A DNA stretch of 64,000 nt, taken from the NCBI GenBank assembly GCA_035315885.1, contig DATFXM010000065.1, positions 1 through 64,000 of the forward strand, read 5' to 3'. This document shows, one piece after another, positions 34,501 through 42,493 of this stretch. The position numbers and the translations under genes are program-made. Below the pieces are notes generated by a model. It saw nothing but the letters and a program-made list of their open reading frames with translations. It was not told the origin of the DNA and ran no database searches. Position 1 is the stretch's first letter. Each line of letters begins with the position of its first letter. This DNA comes from DATFXM01 sp035315885 (GTDB taxonomy: Bacteria; Acidobacteriota; Blastocatellia; UBA7656).

Positions 34501-35277
34501 TTGACTCAGTTTGCCGAAGAAGGCAGTCGCGTCAAATTCCCTCATGTCCGCGCTGAGGTCGCGATCAGCGGTTTCTTCTGGCTGACCAGGATCGATTGTG
34601 GGAACGCGAGGTTTTGCTGGTTCATCGGTGGAGTAGGCGCGCGCTACTGCCTCGCCGATCAATTTGCTGGCCTCGCCCGAAAGTGGCACTGCCAGCCATC
34701 GTGGAATTTGCACCATCTCTGAAGTCGGTGGTGCTTCAACGCCCCACATTATTCCGATGACCTTGTCGCTTGAGACAAGAGGCGATCCAGCGATAACTCG
34801 TGCGTCGAGGGGTACCGTGGCTAATTTCAGAGGGATAAATGGCGGCGGTTCCTGCCCAGTACTGGTGTTCAGCAGCGGTTCCATCCTAGCCGCAACTGTG
34901 CCGCGGATGATTCCGATGTCACCAGCGGATGGGCTGCTGTAGAAGGTTTCCCAGGGTTGACCAGCGGTGAAGTTAGGTTCTATCACAGGCCCGTCGAAGA
35001 GAAATGGACCGGGCTCTGTGAGCTTGAGTATTACAATGCCCAGTCGTTCGGATCGATTCTCAACCGTCGCTTCGATACTTATCGGCTTCTCCGACATCCC
35101 GTCGAAGTCCAGCCACACCCTTTGCGTTCCGTTCGGAATCGCGTGGTTCACGCAGATAGCGTGTGATGGGGCGACCAGCGTCGCCATTGGAGAAGATATC
35201 TCCCGAGGATAGCCCTCGACGGGTGGACCTACGGAAACCCTCGCTGCAAGTTCGGAAAGGAGAGAATCTGCTTCCAT
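31591..35277 (-). CDS. Pseudo-trypsin / Clp-N / KAP P-loop NTPase fusion protein
   Basis: A 1228-residue multidomain protein; the ATG has GGAGGT seven nt upstream. Residues 27-200 look like a trypsin-like beta-barrel (SSPMATLVAPSHAICVNH, GIVILKLTEP, VIAGSPLVSSDKVIGIMWG). The catalytic Ser position is Ala163, and the His and Asp positions are also not conserved. Residues 252-392 form two Clp-N-type repeats (SQSSRKALANAEAIRVARNR…HLEYLIASLFE). The KAP NTPase has Walker A GDWGSGKS at 452-459, the KAP hallmark WFNAWSY at 493-499, and coiled coils. Two membrane segments (about 653-677 and 684-703) are inserted, with Walker B VLYIDDLDR at 839-847. A low-complexity Ser/Thr/Gly insert at 950-1045 precedes a helical C-terminus. 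Membrane-linked sensing or defence is inferred from architecture only. Confidence 0.87.
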   Translation of the reverse strand: MEADSLLSELAARVSVGPPVEGYPREISSPMATLVAPSHAICVNHAIPNGTQRVWLDFDGMSEKPISIEATVENRSERLGIVILKLTEPGPFLFDGPVIEPNFTAGQPWETFYSSPSAGDIGIIRGTVAARMEPLLNTSTGQEPPPFIPLKLATVPLDARVIAGSPLVSSDKVIGIMWGVEAPPTSEMVQIPRWLAVPLSGEASKLIGEAVARAYSTDEPAKPRVPTIDPGQPEETADRDLSADMREFDATAFFGKLSQSSRKALANAEAIRVARNRNHVHLEYLIASLFENELGPTRSLFLEHGVDAKALTSMIQESGNVTLPERAQYKTSKIFQLPAVTARVLKALNAAETCAASVGSRQIQSRHLLYGALSVSESKLVSLLNAAGITQTSVPLNGDVVARTPIQESIVYVNSDNPEGKDFLDIERDVRALSAVIAAKDVTPPISIGLFGDWGSGKSFFMRKMDTQIRKCAKGARESKGKSVFCENIVQIWFNAWSYMDTDLWASLATEIFEGLANEIDKDKDLARGTDPATAKARLLASMASARDIVAEEERKRDAAIEELKAVEQHVENLKKSDEEIGKQLGASELARAAYRAVVADKGISDALTEKAKELKIPDAERATSDLKVSLLEVSNTWSALRVALKGWKNPRLWVPLVAVAAAVALFVFVIAPFALKWDLNVAVAKFTTLLTSMTGLITPLVLNARRVLNTLDDFKKEHDALIKQKRDDVEEGCRDLQQQVQQRLAAAEDRAQKARTELNRIEQTLQEMRADRQLLDFIKERSSSSDYVSRLGTVARARRDFKKLSDLMDKNLKERREESTSQRTTADALELPQIDRIVLYIDDLDRCKEAKVVKVLEAVHLLLAFPLFVVVLGVDSRWLLHSLRLHSSAFDSTDSTDNPDEAAHWESTPLNYLEKIFQIPFYLRPMREGGFQRLVHEIVGKVENETVKQSLSETGKQESRETARAAAAAAGGATNEQRSIERETQGNTGTDGSGDQLQTSANNPNSEGGTTETGGSGGTARSAESQHSLEQDKGHSIGGEKEPDTQLEMNPAALRLQSWEREFIKTLHPLITSPRSTKRFVNLYRLIRVSIASEQDLRAFVGTADAGEHRAALLLLAILTGYPDEADELFHDLIVEERTESWWEYIDNWENDVTSGTRTLRLPSEEVAKAASRIRWHELFEKLRLLRKEIPEGQSCDQFVKWAPRVARYSFKSGRVLVSSKDVSFDD

Positions 35278-35451
35278 GCTGCACCTCCGGTCGAGAGGCT
35301 TTAGTGGACGAGACTCGGTCGGTGTCAGGAGGCTCCAATACGCGTCCCGAGGAGAACCCCAGCAATATAACGACCGAGCGTCCCTCTTTTAATAGACGCA
35401 ATCCGATCGATCTTTTCGTCGCGAGAACCCTGATTCAGAAGTTTGACTGCT

Positions 35452-35467
35452 GATTCACTAGTGAATC
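35452..35467. promoter_or_regulatory. Perfect 16-bp palindrome, candidate operator of the KAP gene
   Basis: GATTCACTAGTGAATC is fully self-complementary and lies 175 bp before the KAP gene start, in a 302-bp gap (35278-35579) that also holds an AT-rich stretch (TTATATTG on the minus strand). It could bind a dimeric regulator. No recognised regulator gene is adjacent. It could alternatively be a stem downstream of the S9 peptidase gene. Confidence 0.5.
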
Positions 35468-35579
35468 CATTGTCACAGTCCATCGTTGCTGGTTACGAGT
35501 GGACCCGTTGGAGCTAGACACCTATAGCGATTCGAATATATTGTCGGATTGGAGGTCAGTCGCCCCGCCCTGAAGTCCG

Positions 35580-37646
35580 TCACCTTGTCTGACTTGAGCG
35601 CGACTCCTTCGCTCCCGCCGAATCGGGACCGCCCTTGCGCATTAGATACTTGTCGTACCATGCAAGGTATCGTTCGTAGCGGTCGCGCACGTAGCTGGGT
35701 CTCGTGATCCCGTGAAACTGTCCGGGGTAGATCACAAGCTCAGTGTCCCGGCCCAGGCTCTTCAGCGCCTGATACATCTGTTCGGAGTTGAGCAGTGGCA
35801 CGTTGAAATCTTTCTCGCCACACAGAAACAGCGTAGGTGTCACTATCTTGTCAGCGTGCAGGAACGGAAACGATATCTTCAACCATTTCTCCAGACTCTT
35901 CCACGGCGGCCCCAACTCGGCTTCATAGTCGCGAATGTATTGGTCCGTGCCATAGCCTGCGATGATGTTGGATATACTCGCGCCGCTGACCGCCACCTTG
36001 AAACGTGTGTCCTGGGCAATGGTGTAGTTCGTGAGCATTCCCCCATAGCTCCAACCGCCAATCCCCAGTTTGTCGGGGTCGGCGATGCCCTGCGCTACTA
36101 CGTAGTCGACTGCCGCAAGCACGTCCTGCGCGTCCTTGTTTCCCCAATCGGCATAGATCGTCTTCGAGAAGTCCTGGCCGCGTCCCGAGCTTCCGCGCGG
36201 GTTTGCGGTGACTACCACGTAGCCGTGAGCCGCGAACAACTGCCATTCAAAGTCGAATTGATTGCTGAACTGCGACACCGGGCCGCCATGTATTCGTAAC
36301 AAGGTCGGATAACGCCGCCCTGCGACATAGTCCGGCGGTTTGGTGACAAAACCATTGATAGCCGTTCCGTCTTTGCTCTTGAAACTGATCTCCTCGACGG
36401 AACCGAGCTTGACCTTAGAGAGCCATTCCTGATTCTGATGAGTGAGCTGCCGCAGTTGGCGGTCGCCAACAGCAAAAATCTCTCGAGGCGAAAGCGGATC
36501 GCTCGAAATCAGGGCGATCTTGTTCGAGTCTCCAACTTCGTAGCCGCTGATCTCGCGACGATCGGTCATGACCCGCTTGACCGGACCTCCAGCCGCCGGC
36601 ACTTGTGCCAGAACGCGAGTTCGATCATCCTCGAGAAGACAGTAAACCGAAGACCCATCTCGGGACCACTGCGGCCGATTCACGTTTCTATCAAGACCGC
36701 TCGTCAGCACTTTTGGCTGACCGCCCGCTACCGGTATCACGGTGAGATTGCGAACCGCATATCCGATCAACTCGCCTGGCCCACCCTGAATATAGGCTAT
36801 TGTCTTACCATCAGGGCTCCACGCGGGTTCGGAGTCCGAGCCCGCGTAGGTGGTCAATTGTCGCGGGGCCGCGCCTGTCTTGGCCTCAATGATGAAAATG
36901 TCTGAGTTGTTGTCGCGATCCGGTTCCTTGCCGCGCTTGCTGACAAACGCGATGGCAGAGCCGTCTGGAGACCAGGCGGGCTGCGTCTCATCGAAGTCGC
37001 CAGTCGTGAGCGGTTCGATCTTCCGCGACTGCACGTCAAACAAGTACAGATGCTGATGCCTGGTGGTGATGTACCCGACTATGTCGCGCTTGAATTCATA
37101 CCGGTTGATCACAATCGGCTTGGGAGCCTTCTTTTCCTTTGGATCCTTGGTTTCTTCGGGATCGGGATCGCGAACCACGAGGATCATTCGCCTGGAGTCA
37201 GGTGACCAGTAGTAATCGCTTACGCCGCCCTTCACGTCGGTTAGCTTTTCTGCCTCGCCGCCGGCGCGGTTCAGCAGCCAGACCTGACTGGCTTCAGCTT
37301 CGCCTCCACGACCAGCGAGAAAGGAGAGGTACTTGTTGTCGGGGCTCCAGCGAGGGTTCTGTTCGCTTTCCTTGCTGAAGGTCAACTGAATTGTCTGGGA
37401 GCCGTCCCACCGCGTCATCCAAATATCGCTGGTGCGCTTGTCTTCTTTGACATCCACGGTTCTTACGGTGTAAGCGACCCAGTTTCCGTCTGGGGATATC
37501 TGCAGCTCGGCCACGTCGCGCATTGCGGCCAGGTCATCGAGACTCAACGGTTGTTTATCGGGAGGTTGTCCGTTTACGACTCGCGCTGCGCACGGCGACC
37601 AGAGGAGAAAACAGACCAACAGGATGCTTGCGATTGATCGATTCAT
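35580..37646 (-). CDS. Secreted S9 prolyl-oligopeptidase-family peptidase
   Basis: A 688-residue alpha/beta-hydrolase peptidase with an N-terminal beta-propeller made of WD40-like PD40 repeats (WSPDNKYLSFLAG, WSPDSRRMILVV, WSPDGSAIAFVSKR, WSPDGKTIAYIQGG). The C-terminal hydrolase domain has the nucleophile in GIGGWSYGGML, Asp in CGEKDFNVP and His in YPGQFHGITRP. A signal peptide (SIASILLVCFLLWSPCAA) supports export. The ATG at 37646 is preferred over 37715, which lies in repeats. It probably acts as a dipeptidyl- or acylaminoacyl-peptidase; exact specificity is unknown. Confidence 0.93.
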   Translation of the reverse strand: MNRSIASILLVCFLLWSPCAARVVNGQPPDKQPLSLDDLAAMRDVAELQISPDGNWVAYTVRTVDVKEDKRTSDIWMTRWDGSQTIQLTFSKESEQNPRWSPDNKYLSFLAGRGGEAEASQVWLLNRAGGEAEKLTDVKGGVSDYYWSPDSRRMILVVRDPDPEETKDPKEKKAPKPIVINRYEFKRDIVGYITTRHQHLYLFDVQSRKIEPLTTGDFDETQPAWSPDGSAIAFVSKRGKEPDRDNNSDIFIIEAKTGAAPRQLTTYAGSDSEPAWSPDGKTIAYIQGGPGELIGYAVRNLTVIPVAGGQPKVLTSGLDRNVNRPQWSRDGSSVYCLLEDDRTRVLAQVPAAGGPVKRVMTDRREISGYEVGDSNKIALISSDPLSPREIFAVGDRQLRQLTHQNQEWLSKVKLGSVEEISFKSKDGTAINGFVTKPPDYVAGRRYPTLLRIHGGPVSQFSNQFDFEWQLFAAHGYVVVTANPRGSSGRGQDFSKTIYADWGNKDAQDVLAAVDYVVAQGIADPDKLGIGGWSYGGMLTNYTIAQDTRFKVAVSGASISNIIAGYGTDQYIRDYEAELGPPWKSLEKWLKISFPFLHADKIVTPTLFLCGEKDFNVPLLNSEQMYQALKSLGRDTELVIYPGQFHGITRPSYVRDRYERYLAWYDKYLMRKGGPDSAGAKESRSSQTR

Positions 37647-37667
37647 AGTTGAGCCTCTCTCGGTGAG

Positions 37668-37778
37668 TGGTAAGTGCTGAATGCGCAACCCCGAAGGGGT
37701 TGTAGAATTTTGCACACCTTAGCCGCGCACGATTTCTTCAACCCCTTCGGTGTTGTTACTCAGCACTCAGCACTCCCT
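37668..37778. repeat. Heptamer and element B repeats between S9 peptidase and nitrilase
   Basis: GTGCTGA-type residue at the left edge, the hairpin CAACCCC-gaa-GGGGTTG (37685-37701), then TCAACCCCTTCGG and CACTCAG heptamers (37758-37774). On the minus strand, the stop codon of the nitrilase gene is followed within five nt by GTGCTGAGTGCTGAG. Confidence 0.85.
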
Positions 37779-38648
37779 TCAGAACTTTCCTATCCCTCCA
37801 TACATCTCAGGTCGACGATCACGATAGAACTGCCAGTGCGTCCGCACCTCTCGTATCTCGTCCAGATTCAAATCCGCTATCAGCAGTTCGTCTTTGTCTT
37901 CGCTTGCCTTCGCCAGAATCCGTCCATCCGGATTGCAGAAGTAAGATGACCCAAAAAACTCACCGATGTTCCAGGGCGCTTCCGTCCCTACCCGGTTTAT
38001 TGTCCCAACAAAATAACCGTTGGCAACCGCATGAGCTCGCTGCTCCAGTTCCCAGAGATAGTCCGCGTGGCCCTTCGTCGTCGCAGACGGAATGAACACG
38101 ATCTCGGCTCCGTTCAGTCCAAGCGCCCGCGCTCCCTCTGGAAAGTGTCGATCATAGCAGATGTAGACACCCACTCTTGCGTACTTTGTCTCAAACACCG
38201 GAAACCCTAGATTGCCCGGCGTGAAGTAAAACTTCTCCCAAAAACCAGGCAGGCAGTGCGGTATATGCGTCTTCCGGTACTTGCCGAGGTATGTGCCATC
38301 CGCATCTATCACCGCAGCCGTGTTGTAGTAGACCCCCGTCATTTCCTCTTCGTAGATTGGCACTACCATCGCCATCCGATGCTGCCGTGCCACCTCGCAC
38401 ATCAACCGGGTAGTCGGTCCGTCTGGAATTTGTTCTACCAGACCATACCAGTGCGGATTCTGTTCCGCGCAAAAATACGGGCCGTAGAAGAGCTCCTGCA
38501 AGCAGATGATCTGAACGTCCGATTTCGCCGCGTCGCCGATCATCGCAACGTGCTTGTCAATCATCGCCTGCTTTATCTTTTCAATGGGACTCGTTGACGG
38601 CTCTTCGTTGAGAGCTTGAATCAAAGCACACCTGACAACTCTTGGCAT
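37779..38648 (-). CDS. Nitrilase-superfamily carbamoylase (beta-ureidopropionase / N-carbamoylputrescine amidase type)
   Basis: A 289-residue carbon-nitrogen hydrolase. The Glu-Lys-Cys triad is visible in LQELFYGPYFC (Glu near 52), RKTHIPHCLPGFWEKFYF (Lys near 125) and YICYDRHFPEGAR (Cys near 162). The HIPHCLPGFWEKFYF segment places it among beta-ureidopropionase, N-carbamoylputrescine and N-carbamoyl-amino-acid amidases. AGAGGTCC precedes the ATG. It is on the same strand as the SsnA-like aminohydrolase and molybdenum hydroxylase genes, which favours a role in pyrimidine or purine breakdown, but polyamine synthesis cannot be excluded. Confidence 0.9.
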   Translation of the reverse strand: MPRVVRCALIQALNEEPSTSPIEKIKQAMIDKHVAMIGDAAKSDVQIICLQELFYGPYFCAEQNPHWYGLVEQIPDGPTTRLMCEVARQHRMAMVVPIYEEEMTGVYYNTAAVIDADGTYLGKYRKTHIPHCLPGFWEKFYFTPGNLGFPVFETKYARVGVYICYDRHFPEGARALGLNGAEIVFIPSATTKGHADYLWELEQRAHAVANGYFVGTINRVGTEAPWNIGEFFGSSYFCNPDGRILAKASEDKDELLIADLNLDEIREVRTHWQFYRDRRPEMYGGIGKF

Positions 38649-38691
38649 TGGACCTCTCTTCCGTCGATCGACTGCAACGACTGAAGCTCGC

Positions 38692-39525
38692 TCACCACCG
38701 CATCAATCGTGTGATCACCCCCACCGCTTCCGGATCATCCGGGAATATTACCGGCAAATCAGCATCCCGCATCGATCCATCCAGGCGCTTGGACGGGACG
38801 CGCACGGTACGGTCACCCTGTCTGCGAACCATAACCTTCACCGGACAACCACACGCGCTGTATGTGAATGTGAACTCGCGTTCCGAACCGTCCGGCCACA
38901 CATCCTGAACGGGCTTGCCCAGCTCCTTCACCTGCGCGACCAGAATGGACGAGGGGTTCGTGGATCCGTCGATCAACAACCCTCTACCCGCACCATTGTC
39001 CATAAGGATCGTGAGCTGCTTGTTTCTGGGCGGCGTAGATGAAGGATTGATTCGCGCTCGCCAGAGGACCGCTCCGGTTCGCCTGAAGATCAGCCACCCA
39101 AATCCGGGTCTCTCACTGCTGACATGCATTTGAAGATGAAGCTTGTTGTCAGGCGTCTTCCAACCGTCGGCATCCAGGATCGCGAAGTCGCGAGGGCCTC
39201 CGTCTTCAACCTGGTAACGCCGCTCGATTTCTCGCATTGCGTCGGCGACCTTCGGCACGGGTTGGCCCAGGTCCAGCTCTACGGTCACCATGACTGCCTG
39301 CGCAACATCCATCGTATTCAGGTCCGGCTCGCCGCCGGTTGGCGCCGGAACGGACGCTCCTCCGCCCGTACCTGACGCGCCGTTGCCCGCAGCCGATGAC
39401 CCTGAGTTGGCGTTCGAGGTAGCGTTCGTATGAGAGTCTTTTGGCCCGTTACAGGCAGCGCAAGCCAGCGCTAACTGCAACCCAACTGCAACCGCAATAA
39501 ACTTGAGATACGTGACTCGGTGCAT
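38692..39525 (-). CDS. Hypothetical lipoprotein
   Basis: 277 residues. The signal peptide ends in LACAAC, a lipobox-like site (Cys near 22 or 25). A 45-residue linker rich in Ser, Asn, Gly and Ala follows. The folded part starts with DVAQAVMVTVELDLGQPVPKV (near 73) and contains a WLIFRRTGAVLWRARI beta stretch and a CGC motif near 230 (SACGCPVKVMV). I do not recognise a family. It lies 43 bp upstream of the nitrilase gene on the same strand, and 46 bp after the SsnA-like gene, so it may be in their transcription unit. Confidence 0.75.
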   Translation of the reverse strand: MHRVTYLKFIAVAVGLQLALACAACNGPKDSHTNATSNANSGSSAAGNGASGTGGGASVPAPTGGEPDLNTMDVAQAVMVTVELDLGQPVPKVADAMREIERRYQVEDGGPRDFAILDADGWKTPDNKLHLQMHVSSERPGFGWLIFRRTGAVLWRARINPSSTPPRNKQLTILMDNGAGRGLLIDGSTNPSSILVAQVKELGKPVQDVWPDGSEREFTFTYSACGCPVKVMVRRQGDRTVRVPSKRLDGSMRDADLPVIFPDDPEAVGVITRLMRW

Positions 39526-39571
39526 AGCCGCTTAGTCTAGCGAATGTATTCCAGTTCGCACATGGCCGCCT

Positions 39572-40909
39572 TCAGATTTGCGACATTCTTTCCCAGAGCC
39601 ACTCTGACGCGCGACGCGCCCGATCCCTCATCGACGCCGCATCAAAGCACGGCTGCCGGTCTTTAATCAAGAACCTGCCGCCTACCATCGTGCTTTCTAC
39701 TGCACTCGAGCCGAACCCAAAAACGAAATGCCACGCAATATTCTCCGCGTTAATCGGAGTCGGGCTCTGATAGTCCAGAATCACCAGGTCGGCCGCTGAC
39801 CCGACATCCAGACTGCTGAGATCCGCTCCAAACAGGTCAGCCGCCACGCGCTGATTGTTAGCAAGCACTCGCAGCCAGTTGTCGGCTCCGAGTCCGGTGT
39901 GGCCGTCCCTGCCTTTGAAATAAGCGAACCGCGTCTCTTCAAACATGTCCGAGCCTATGCCGTCGGTCCCCAGCAACAACTGAGATTCCATTGCAGAGGT
40001 CGAGGCATAACCTACTTGATTGTTCATGTTCGATCTCGGATTGTGAGCGAACCACGCGCCAGTTTCTTTCACGATGTCGATTTCGCGCGCCGACAGGTGA
40101 ACGCCGTGCGCGAGTATCGCGCGACTGCCGAGCACGTCGCGCTTCAAGAGTCTTTCAACCAATGGTTCGCCGTGTGTTTGGCGGGAGTCCTCGACGTCGA
40201 GGGCATCTTCGGCTACGTGAATGTGAACGCCCGAGTCAAACTCCTTCGCAAGCTCGGCGCACGCTTGCAGGGAATCGTCTGACAAGGTGAATGAAGCGTG
40301 TGCGCCAACGAGGCCGGCAAACTGGGGCACGGTCGCTTGGCCGGTCGCTCCGGACGCGGGCTGCGCCAGTCGGCGGCAACTTTCAAGAAAGCGGCGGTTT
40401 TCTAAGACTCCGCGATCGCGCTCGACTTTGCCGCCACGGTCTGTGACCTCGTACGACAACACTGCCCGGATCCCGACTTGTTCGATGGCTTCCTGGATTA
40501 TCTCGAGCGACCCTGAAATGTGAGCGGGAGATGCGTGGTGGTCGAAGACACAGGTTGTGCCGGCGGCTGCGGCATCCATCGCGCCAGCCAGAGCGCTATA
40601 GTAAATCGTCTGCTCGTCAAGCGCGCGATCGAGCCTCCACCAGATTAGTTCGAGGATCTCTTTGAAGTTTTGCGGTGTCCGCGGTGGCGGCGGCATGCCT
40701 CGGGCGAGAGAAGAATAGAGATGAGTGTGGGCACAAACCATGCCGGGCGCTATGAGTTTTCGGGTGCAATCGACGAGATGGTCGCCGGGGCGCGAAGTGA
40801 GATGGCTTGAGGTCTCGGCTATTCGATCGTCTTCTATCCGGAGGTCGCGTTGCTGGAGACTCGGTGGGTCAAAGCCGATAACAGTTCCTGATGTAAGTAG
40901 AAGTGCCAT
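39572..40909 (-). CDS. ssnA: SsnA-like aminohydrolase (amidohydrolase superfamily)
   Basis: A 445-residue metal-dependent hydrolase. The two-His motif is in APGMVCAHTHLYSSLARGM (near 55-73). The SsnA-type signature follows: a Pro-rich segment, then NFKEILELIWWRLDRALDEQTIYYSAL, and GTTCVFDHHASP (near 118). Further His are at VGAHASFTL, HIHVAED and ILAHGVHL, and a late Asp at LGTDGIGSDM. SsnA proteins are known as putative aminohydrolases next to selenium- or molybdenum-dependent purine hydroxylase genes. The nearby coxSLMG genes match that context. The natural substrate is not established; guanine- or 8-oxoguanine-type deamination is inference. Confidence 0.85.
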   Translation of the reverse strand: MALLLTSGTVIGFDPPSLQQRDLRIEDDRIAETSSHLTSRPGDHLVDCTRKLIAPGMVCAHTHLYSSLARGMPPPPRTPQNFKEILELIWWRLDRALDEQTIYYSALAGAMDAAAAGTTCVFDHHASPAHISGSLEIIQEAIEQVGIRAVLSYEVTDRGGKVERDRGVLENRRFLESCRRLAQPASGATGQATVPQFAGLVGAHASFTLSDDSLQACAELAKEFDSGVHIHVAEDALDVEDSRQTHGEPLVERLLKRDVLGSRAILAHGVHLSAREIDIVKETGAWFAHNPRSNMNNQVGYASTSAMESQLLLGTDGIGSDMFEETRFAYFKGRDGHTGLGADNWLRVLANNQRVAADLFGADLSSLDVGSAADLVILDYQSPTPINAENIAWHFVFGFGSSAVESTMVGGRFLIKDRQPCFDAASMRDRARRASEWLWERMSQI

Positions 40910-40924
40910 CCCCGAAGCCGGGAT

Positions 40925-41150
40925 TATACAACTGAGTACTGAGTTCTGAGTACTGTGGAGATGAGTGGAAGGTGCGAGGAGAGACGCGGGGACGCGGGGA
41001 GGTTGGAGGCGAAGGGGCGAATGGGCGAATGGGTGAAGGCGCGACGCGGCAATCTGCGTCTCAGCGTCTCTCCTCTCCGCGTCTCGGCGTCACCCATTCG
41101 CCCCTTCGCCCATTCTCCTCATCGCCTTATCCCCTCATCTCCTAATCTCC
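40925..41150. repeat. Heptamers and element C palindrome, copy 4
   Basis: CTGAGTACTGAGTTCTGAGT heptamers (40932-40951) are followed by element C: left arm GAGACGCGGGGACGCGGGG and GGCGAATGGGCGAATGGG, right arm CTCCTCTCCGCGTCTCGGCG and CCCATTCGCCCC. The right arm runs into the 3' end of thrC, whose last ten or so codons (LGDEGIRR-stop) lie in it. Confidence 0.85.
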
Positions 41151-42360
41151 TCTCCAACTCGTTGAGATCAGGCGCGACGCGCAGAGGCTCAGACAAACGC
41201 TTGCCCGGTGCTTCGATGTCTTTCAATCCCGTGCCGGTGATCAACACCAGGACCGTCTCGCCATCTTTGACCAGTCCAGCTTCGCAACTCTTCACCAATC
41301 CCGCAAAAGCGGCTGCAGCAGCCGGTTCCGCAAACACTCCACTGCTCCTCGCCAACCCTAAGATCGCGGTCCTGATCTCTTCGTCGCTGACCTTTACTCC
41401 AAACCCACTCGACTCCCGAATGGCGCGCACTGCCATGGTTGGATCATTCGCCCTGGTGACGTTTATGCCGCCGGCAATCGTGGAGCCCGAAGACTCTCGA
41501 ACTACCCCGTCTCCGTTCACTGCATCCACTATCGATGAAGTCCCCTCTGCCTGTACACCAATCAACCGCGGAGAGCGTTCGATAAATCCCAACGCCATTA
41601 AATCGCGAAAGCCTTTCCAGATGCCGCTGGCGATGTTGCCGTCCCCCATCGGGACAAAAACCTTATCGGGCGGCCTCCAGTTCAGTTGCTCGGCTATCTC
41701 GAGCGCGGCCGTCTTCTTGCCCTCGCGCGTGTAAGGGTTGTAGCCGGTGCTGCGCTGATACCATCCAAAATGTCTGCCGGCTTTCATGCATAGCTCCACT
41801 GTCTGATCGTAGCTGCCCTCAACTGCTACAACCACCGAGCCGTATACTTGAAGTTGCGTCAGCTTTGCGCGAGGTATTGAGGAGGGCACAAAGATGACCG
41901 ACTTCATTCCAACTGAAGCGCAGACGCCGGCCAGAGCACCACCCGCATTGCCGGAGGAAGCAGTTGTTATTATCCTGGCGCCGGCTTCGCGAGCCTTGAT
42001 GACGAGTAGCGCGCTGGGTCGGTCCTTCAATGAGCCGGTGGGGTTCCTTCCCTCGTCCTTTATCAACACTGCCTTCAATCCGAGTTGGCGAGCGAGAGAC
42101 TCGCAGTTCGCCATTGGCGTCCAGCCTACGACCAGAGACGGCAAAGGAGAGTCGTCTCTCACCGGAAGGAGCGGTCGATACCTCCACATTGAAGACTGGC
42201 GGTCTTGTTGGAGAGCCGTACGCGACAGGTTTCTTGCGACGGCACCGTAGTCGTAAACTACGTCCAGATTGCCGCCGCACGACGGGCACACATATTCGAT
42301 CTCGGGTGGGAGAAATTCCTGTGCGCACTCACAGCATTTGAATCCGGCTACGCTGTACAT
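41119..42360 (-). CDS. thrC: Threonine synthase
   Basis: PLP enzyme converting O-phosphohomoserine to threonine. The 413 residues include an N-terminal zinc-ribbon-like knuckle (KCCEC…YVCPSCGG, near 8-34), as in many short threonine synthases. The PLP lysine is in EGRNPTGSLKDRPSAL (near 110). The glycine-rich loop is SSGNAGGALAG, and DGNIASGIWKGF and AEPAAAAAFAG follow. The C-terminus (RRLGDEGIRR) is encoded within a palindromic repeat. It lies between catabolic genes, apart from other threonine genes, so another PLP-dependent beta/gamma-elimination (for instance threonine dehydratase-like) remains possible though less likely. Confidence 0.9.
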   Translation of the reverse strand: MYSVAGFKCCECAQEFLPPEIEYVCPSCGGNLDVVYDYGAVARNLSRTALQQDRQSSMWRYRPLLPVRDDSPLPSLVVGWTPMANCESLARQLGLKAVLIKDEGRNPTGSLKDRPSALLVIKAREAGARIITTASSGNAGGALAGVCASVGMKSVIFVPSSIPRAKLTQLQVYGSVVVAVEGSYDQTVELCMKAGRHFGWYQRSTGYNPYTREGKKTAALEIAEQLNWRPPDKVFVPMGDGNIASGIWKGFRDLMALGFIERSPRLIGVQAEGTSSIVDAVNGDGVVRESSGSTIAGGINVTRANDPTMAVRAIRESSGFGVKVSDEEIRTAILGLARSSGVFAEPAAAAAFAGLVKSCEAGLVKDGETVLVLITGTGLKDIEAPGKRLSEPLRVAPDLNELERRLGDEGIRR

Positions 42361-42493
42361 TCCTTCATTGAAGCATAACCGCCGGGTTTCTGGCAGCCCC
42401 GAGCAACGGGCTCTGTCGAGCTACTGAAGTACGATTGGTACGCCGTCGCCCGGCGCGTCCACGAAGTCAGAGGAGATATCGAGCTTTGAATGC

